From positions 1 to 28,849 of the forward strand of contig DATDCV010000115.1 of the NCBI GenBank assembly GCA_036524155.1: a DNA stretch of 28,849 nt, written 5' to 3'. The translations under genes and the position numbers were made by a program. Numbering within the stretch: position 1 is the stretch's first letter; the number at the start of each line of letters is the position of its first letter. The stretch is from DATDCV01 sp036524155 (GTDB lineage Bacteria > Verrucomicrobiota > Verrucomicrobiia > Limisphaerales > UBA8199). The notes beneath the pieces are model-generated. The model did not search any database. It saw only the letters and a list, made by a program, of their open reading frames with translations, and was not told the DNA's origin. Below, in pieces: positions 24,333 to 28,849 of this stretch.

Positions 24333-26876
24333 ATGATTATGACACGACCGAAAATGAGCTTGTTGGTTCAATGGCTGATTGGGTGCTTCCTGGTGATGTC
24401 GCTGGAGGCAGCCCCTGCGGCTGGGAGACGGATTATCTCGCTGGATGGCATGTGGCAACTCGCGGAAGGGCAGGCTGACCAGAAACCGGTCCAGTTCGAC
24501 CGCAAGGTCCCGGTGCCCGGCCTGGTCGACTTGGCTCAACCCGCGTTTGCTCCGGACACCTTCAAAAATACCAAACGCCGGTTTGGGCCGGAGGATGCTG
24601 CCCTGGCGCAGCGCTCCTACTGGTATCGGCGCGAGTTCGTCATCGAGGGGGAGGTGCCGGCGGTAGCCACTCTGCTCGTGCGCAAGGTGGCCTTCGGCTC
24701 GACGGTGTACCTGAACGGAACCAAGGTCGGTGAGAGCCTGGCCAGCTTTACGGCCAATCGTTATGACGTGCGCGGCGCCGTGCGGGGCGGCGGCGCGACG
24801 AATGAACTCCTCATCCGTGTAGGCGCCTCACGCGCTTCATTGCCGCCGTCGGTGCCAACAGGCTGGGATTTTGAAAAGAAAAGCTACATCCCGGGATTGT
24901 TCGACAGCGTTGAGCTGGCGCTGTCCGGCACGCCGAACATTATCGATGTCCAGGTGGCGCCCGAGATCAGGACGAAACAGGCGCGAGTGGCGGCACAGGT
25001 GCGCAATGCGGGAAGCACCACGGGCGCCAGGGTGAAATTCGTAGTGCGCGAGGCAAAGTCCGCCAAGGTCGTGGGACGGACGGAGAGCGAGATGCCGTGG
25101 CTCCCTGCCGGCTCGGAGAAGACGGTTGAGGTTCGCATTTCCATCGCCGATTGCCAGCTCTGGTGGCCGGAAAGGCCGTTTCTTTACACGTTGGAGGTGA
25201 GCACTGACGCGGATACGTTCGACACCCGTTTTGGCATGAGGGAATTCCGGCTCGAGCCACGCCAAGACGGCACGCCCGGACGGGCTTATTTGAACGGCAA
25301 GGTCTACTTTCTGCGCGGCAGCAACGTGACGTTATATCGGTTCCTGGAAGACCCGGCGCGGGCCGAGCTGCCCTGGCAGGCGGATTGGGTGCGCCTGCTC
25401 CATCGGCGGTTCAAGGAGATGCACTGGAATTCGCTGCGTTACTGCATTGGGTTGTCGCCGGAACTTTGGTATCGCATTGCAGACGAGGAGGGATTTCTGA
25501 TTCAAGATGAGTTTCCGGTCTGGGAAGGGGGCAGAGACTGGCCTCCCGAGCTGAAGCGGGATGAGTTAGCCCGGCAGTACACCGCCTGGATGCAAGAGCG
25601 GTGGAACCATCCGTGTGTTGTCATTTGGGACGCGCAAAACGAAAGCGTGACCGGCGAAACCGGCGCGGCCCTCACGCAGGTGCGCGGTCTGGATTGGTCG
25701 AATCGGCCCTGGGACAACGGGTGGAGTCCATCGATGGCCCCCACCGACGTGTGCGAAAGCCATCCGTACCACTTTGGCGACCCTCACATGACGCTCGCCA
25801 AAGCTGTAGCCGACCCGGTGGGCATGCCCTCGGCTTACGGGGATTCCAACCCGGATAATAGAAACGCCTATATCATCAACGAATATGGCTGGCTTTGGCT
25901 GAACCGCGACGGCACGCCCACCACCCTGACGAAGAATCTGTACGCCAACTTGGCCGGGAAAGAGGCGTCGCCGGCGAAACTGTTTTCCCTGGCCGCCCGC
26001 TTGCTGGCCGCGGAAACCGAGTTCTGGCGTTGCCGCCGGCAGGCGGCGGGCGTGTTGCACTTCTGCGGACTTGGCTACTCACGGCCGGATGGCCCGACCA
26101 GCGACCACTGGCTGGACGTGAAGCGTCTCATCTGGGAGCCGGAGTTCTACCGTTACGTTCGGGACGCTTTTGCGCCGGTTGGCTTGATGGTGGATTTCGC
26201 CAAGGAGCGCGTCCTCGCGGGTTCGAAGCCGGCCCTGATCTCCGTGGTGGTGATCAACGATTTGGAGGAGCCGTGGCACGGTCCGGTGATTCTCCGCCTG
26301 AAAAGCGGCGGGCATTTGGAAGCGGAAATGAAACAGGAATGCCGCCTGGAGCGCTGGGGCCAACGCACTCTGAACTTCGAGATGAAGTGGCCGACGCAAA
26401 CCGGGCCCTGCACGCTCGAAGCGGAACTGGCCGGAGTGGATGGAAAACCGGTGCGGAGCCTGCGGGACACCGAGGTTGTGGATGCTCGTTCGTTCGGCCT
26501 GGCCTTCCAGAAGACGGCCACGGCATCGTCCATGCACACGTCCGCCTACGCGCCCGCTTACGCCGTCGATGGTGACCCCTCCACCTATTGGTCTTCGGCA
26601 TTCGCCGACCCAGCCTGGCTGGCCGTCGATCTCGGCGCCGTTCACAAGGTGGGCCTTGTCCGCATTCTTTGGGAAACGGCTTTCTCGAAGGCGTTTTCCG
26701 TGCAGGTTTCGACTGATGGCCAGGCCTGGATCGAGGTTTACCACACAGCCGAAGGCAGAGGCGGCACCACTGAGATCAAGTTCGCGCCGGTGGAAGCTCG
26801 ACATGTCCGCGTCCTGGGCACCGAGCGCGGCACCCAATGGGGGCACGCCATTCGCGAGCTCGAGGTGTTCGAGTGA
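24333..26876 (+). CDS. Secreted GH2-family glycoside hydrolase with C-terminal F5/8-type (CBM32-like) domain
   Basis: 847 residues. A signal peptide (MSLLVQWLIGCFLVMSLEAAPA) follows three closely spaced ATGs at 24333, 24339 and 24354, so the exact start is uncertain. The GH2 order is visible: jelly-roll sugar-binding domain (SYWYRREFVIEGEVP, VYLNGTKVGES), an Ig-like domain, then the TIM barrel. The acid/base is probably E437 in IWDAQNES and the nucleophile E517 in IINEYGW, 80 residues apart as expected. Residues about 725-847 form a discoidin-like domain (YAVDGDPSTYWSS, DLGAVHKVGLVRI, ending IRELEVFE) likely to bind carbohydrate. The bond specificity (beta-galactosidase, beta-glucuronidase, mannosidase) cannot be told. 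It is convergent with the YbaK gene, 28 bases away. Confidence 0.92.
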   Translation: MIMTRPKMSLLVQWLIGCFLVMSLEAAPAAGRRIISLDGMWQLAEGQADQKPVQFDRKVPVPGLVDLAQPAFAPDTFKNTKRRFGPEDAALAQRSYWYRREFVIEGEVPAVATLLVRKVAFGSTVYLNGTKVGESLASFTANRYDVRGAVRGGGATNELLIRVGASRASLPPSVPTGWDFEKKSYIPGLFDSVELALSGTPNIIDVQVAPEIRTKQARVAAQVRNAGSTTGARVKFVVREAKSAKVVGRTESEMPWLPAGSEKTVEVRISIADCQLWWPERPFLYTLEVSTDADTFDTRFGMREFRLEPRQDGTPGRAYLNGKVYFLRGSNVTLYRFLEDPARAELPWQADWVRLLHRRFKEMHWNSLRYCIGLSPELWYRIADEEGFLIQDEFPVWEGGRDWPPELKRDELARQYTAWMQERWNHPCVVIWDAQNESVTGETGAALTQVRGLDWSNRPWDNGWSPSMAPTDVCESHPYHFGDPHMTLAKAVADPVGMPSAYGDSNPDNRNAYIINEYGWLWLNRDGTPTTLTKNLYANLAGKEASPAKLFSLAARLLAAETEFWRCRRQAAGVLHFCGLGYSRPDGPTSDHWLDVKRLIWEPEFYRYVRDAFAPVGLMVDFAKERVLAGSKPALISVVVINDLEEPWHGPVILRLKSGGHLEAEMKQECRLERWGQRTLNFEMKWPTQTGPCTLEAELAGVDGKPVRSLRDTEVVDARSFGLAFQKTATASSMHTSAYAPAYAVDGDPSTYWSSAFADPAWLAVDLGAVHKVGLVRILWETAFSKAFSVQVSTDGQAWIEVYHTAEGRGGTTEIKFAPVEARHVRVLGTERGTQWGHAIRELEVFE

Positions 26877-26904
26877 GATCGGTTGCGGCGGCAGGCGAGG
26901 CGCA

Positions 26905-27396
26905 TTATTGGGCGGCCGATGCCGGCGGGGGGCGGCTGATTACGCCGCAGGTGGCCGCGGTTGCTTTGAGGTAATCCTGAGGCGCGAGGAGGATCTGGGT
27001 GCCGCGGACACCGGCGGAGATGGAAACGCAGTCGTGGAGAAGGGCGGTTTCGTGCAGGTAAACCGGGTAATTCTTTTTGCAGGCCAGCGCCGTCACTCCG
27101 CCGCGAACATAGCCTGTGAGCTGGGCGAGCTGGCTGACCGGGACGAGCTCCATTTTCCGGTTGCCCGAGACCCGTGCCAGGGCCTTGAGATCCAGCTCGT
27201 GATCGCCGGGAACGACCGCCAGCAGGATCCCGTGCAGGTCACCTTTTACCACAAGCGTTTTGAAAACCTGGCTGGCGGGCAGCGCGATCTGGTTCGCGAC
27301 CTTGACCGCGCTTAGGTCATCGGGATCGACTTCGTATTCGCGGAGCTGGTACGGAATGCCGAGGTTGTCGAGTTGACGCGTGGCGTTAGTCTTCAT
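26905..27396 (-). CDS. ybaK: YbaK-type Cys-tRNA(Pro)/aminoacyl-tRNA deacylase
   Basis: 163 residues from the ATG at 27396, the usual size. The YbaK/EbsC fold shows as LGIPYQLREYEVDPDDLSA, VFKTLVVKGD with the conserved lysine (K46), AVVPGDHELDLKALA, the GYVRGGVTAL loop (95-104) and a C-terminal ISAGVRGTQILLAPQDYL. It should clear mis-charged Cys from tRNA(Pro). It starts 18 bases after the stop of the glycosidase-like gene on the same strand, although the two functions look unrelated. Confidence 0.93.
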   Translation of the reverse strand: MKTNATRQLDNLGIPYQLREYEVDPDDLSAVKVANQIALPASQVFKTLVVKGDLHGILLAVVPGDHELDLKALARVSGNRKMELVPVSQLAQLTGYVRGGVTALACKKNYPVYLHETALLHDCVSISAGVRGTQILLAPQDYLKATAATCGVISRPPPASAAQ

Positions 27397-27414
27397 GCGA
27401 GTGATCCCGGCCCA

Positions 27415-28849
27415 TTATTTGAGCAGGTTCGCGAAGTCGGGCAGCAATCCGTATTTCTTTTGCCAGGGGGTGTACATGAACCCGCGGACTCCCCGTGTCG
27501 TTCGGGCCAGGTCCATCCAGCCTTTCACGTCTTTTAGGTCATCTGCATCGTAATAGCAGGCTACGAGTGTTGCGAAGCCTTCCTGAGCGAAGAAATTCAG
27601 ACTCTTTTCCCGAGGTTCGCCGCCCCAGACCGCCACGACTAAATCCTTGGGCACATGTTTCCAGGACCCGGCGTAGTCGCCTTCGACGAGGTAATAGTTG
27701 CCGTGGGCGTTGTGGTTCGGGTCGAGCATGTCGGACCAGATGTAGATCTGCACGCCGGGGATGTGTTTTCGCAGGATTTGGCACTGGCGTGTGATGCACT
27801 CCCCCAGGAGTTCGGCCATGTTGCGGCCGGCGCAGGCCTGACAAGTGCCGCCCATGCGGATCTCGTCCATGTTCAATAGCACCCGGCGCGGGTGCAGCTT
27901 GTCGGCCAGCAGTTTGGCTTCATGATCATAAATCTCATAGAGCGCCGGTTCGGCCATGCATGCGCCTACCTGTGAATCATGAATGATCATGGAGTGATAC
28001 CAGCTCACGCGGAGCTTTTGCCCGTCGCGGATGCGTCCGCCCGCGAGCAGTTTGAGCGGCTGAGCTTCCTTGTCGTCGTGATAGGGCTGCAGGGCCGGGT
28101 CGCGCAAGGGGGCGTAATCCTGCCCCTCGACATAGGTCACGCTCCCATCTTCGCTCTGCACGGTGGCCCTCGTGCCGGGCCGATATAACACGTTCACAGG
28201 GCCGGTTTCCTCGACGCTCCAGTCGTCAATCCAAACCTTTCCTCCTTTGCCGCCCCAAAGGCCGCCGTAAATGCGGACCTTGTCGAATTTCAGGCTGTTG
28301 AACAGAAGAGAGATTTTTCGCCAATCCGTGGTGGCGGGGACATTAAACTCGCGCGGGGCGAGATTGCGTTCGCCCGCCAGGACGGTGACGCGGAAGTCTC
28401 CGGTCAGTTGCTCTGTTTTCACCCACAAGGTCATGCGGTAGCATCGTTCGGGGTGGACTGTCACCTCCTGCATCACGCGGCCATGCCCGTGCGGATTGGC
28501 GGTGAAGTTCTCCAGCCGCAGCGAAGCGCTTCCGCTGTGTTTCACCTGTTCATCCACGAAACTGATCTCACCGGGCTGATCGTGGAATGCGTAGCCCTTG
28601 AGCTTGTTCCCGGTATGCTCCTCGAAACCGCCGTTGACGAACAGCGGAGTGCGGTCAGGGATAAAGCGCGCCTCGTCGCCTTTCACAAGGAATGGCGCGT
28701 TTCTCACGAGCAACCCTTCCGCCAGGTTCCGGTCGTGCGACAACGCACCTCCGCCGTAGCCGACTGAGAAGATAGCGGGGATAAGCTCCACCTTGTTTCG
28801 CTCGCAAACCTGCCGGACCTGCTCCAGGCGCCGGAAGTAATCGGGGGAC
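27415..28849 (-). CDS. Glycosidase-like protein (GH20-like barrel with carbohydrate-binding insertion), 5' end outside window
   Basis: The frame stays open to the window edge (about 477 codons seen), so the N-terminus is missing; a GTG at 28791 is internal because YFRRLEQVRQVCERNKVELIPAIFSVGYGG reads smoothly through it. The first part looks like a TIM-barrel strand. Residues about 85-210 of the visible part form a carbohydrate-binding-type sandwich (NGGFEEHTGNKLKGYAF, SGSASLRLENF, WRKISLLFNS, KVWIDDWSVEE). The barrel then resumes with VSWYHSMI, RRVLLNMDEIRMGG (an Asp-Glu pair as in GH20 catalysis), VQIYIWSDMLDP and LVVAVWGG. It may be a hexosaminidase-like enzyme, but assignment to GH20 is tentative. 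Confidence 0.6.
   Translation of the reverse strand, partial: SPDYFRRLEQVRQVCERNKVELIPAIFSVGYGGGALSHDRNLAEGLLVRNAPFLVKGDEARFIPDRTPLFVNGGFEEHTGNKLKGYAFHDQPGEISFVDEQVKHSGSASLRLENFTANPHGHGRVMQEVTVHPERCYRMTLWVKTEQLTGDFRVTVLAGERNLAPREFNVPATTDWRKISLLFNSLKFDKVRIYGGLWGGKGGKVWIDDWSVEETGPVNVLYRPGTRATVQSEDGSVTYVEGQDYAPLRDPALQPYHDDKEAQPLKLLAGGRIRDGQKLRVSWYHSMIIHDSQVGACMAEPALYEIYDHEAKLLADKLHPRRVLLNMDEIRMGGTCQACAGRNMAELLGECITRQCQILRKHIPGVQIYIWSDMLDPNHNAHGNYYLVEGDYAGSWKHVPKDLVVAVWGGEPREKSLNFFAQEGFATLVACYYDADDLKDVKGWMDLARTTRGVRGFMYTPWQKKYGLLPDFANLLK

Noticed and set aside
24182..24478. 98-codon plus-strand frame before the GH2 gene
   Set aside because: It overlaps the start and signal peptide of the GH2 gene in another frame and shows no conserved motif.

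Overview
The window looks like a chromosomal segment of a GC-rich, Gram-negative member of the Verrucomicrobia/Planctomycetes group, most likely a Verrucomicrobium of the Pedosphaera/Limisphaera type. The evidence is the mix of families: an ECF sigma factor beside a membrane Ser/Thr kinase with a beta-propeller tail, secreted PQQ-type beta-propellers, a DUF3311/sodium-solute symporter pair, ThuA, a Tat-exported sugar-isomerase-like protein, secreted glycosidases, and a short palindromic repeat that resembles ones seen in these phyla. This assignment rests on gene content only. No rRNA, tRNA, CRISPR array or insertion sequence was seen.

Layout. Positions 1-1196 (minus) hold the start of a secreted glycine-rich repeat protein. 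Positions 1369-5411 (plus) hold an ECF sigma factor and a zinc-ribbon/kinase/TM/WD40 protein, a probable signalling pair. Positions 5509-6779 hold a LysR-type regulator divergent from an acyl carrier protein, with an ATAAC-N11-GTTAT dyad between them. Positions 6819-12665 (minus) hold a tightly coupled operon of two secreted PQQ-like propellers, a DUF3311 protein and a symporter, each junction a 4-nt ATGA overlap. Positions 12769-18707 (minus) hold a second compact operon: HemW-like radical SAM protein, chorismate-lyase-like (UbiC-like) protein, flavin-dependent halogenase-like oxidoreductase, hotdog thioesterase, small EamA-like membrane protein and PaaK-type aryl-CoA ligase. Positions 18876-18982 hold a REPIN-like inverted pair of palindromic repeats. 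Positions 19015-23190 (minus) hold a Tat sugar-isomerase-like protein, an eight-cysteine small protein, a ThuA protein and a serine hydrolase. Positions 23528-26876 (plus) hold a GNAT acetyltransferase and a GH2 enzyme with a C-terminal F5/8-type domain. Positions 26905-28849 (minus) hold a YbaK deacylase and a glycosidase-like protein running off the window.

How the genes may work together. The most interesting part is 12769-18707. The chorismate-lyase-like protein keeps the Arg and Glu expected of UbiC, so it could make 4-hydroxybenzoate from chorismate. The ligase could activate it, the halogenase-like flavoenzyme and radical SAM protein could modify it, the thioesterase could release it and the membrane protein could move it. 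The nearby acyl carrier protein and LysR regulator could belong to the same system. The parts recall the starter-unit end of aryl-polyene or xanthomonadin clusters, but no ketosynthase, ketoreductase or dehydratase is present anywhere in the window. It may therefore be a small, undescribed aromatic-acid pathway. The flanks (GH2, GH20-like, sugar isomerase-like, ThuA, symporter, PQQ propellers) fit a polysaccharide-degrading lifestyle.
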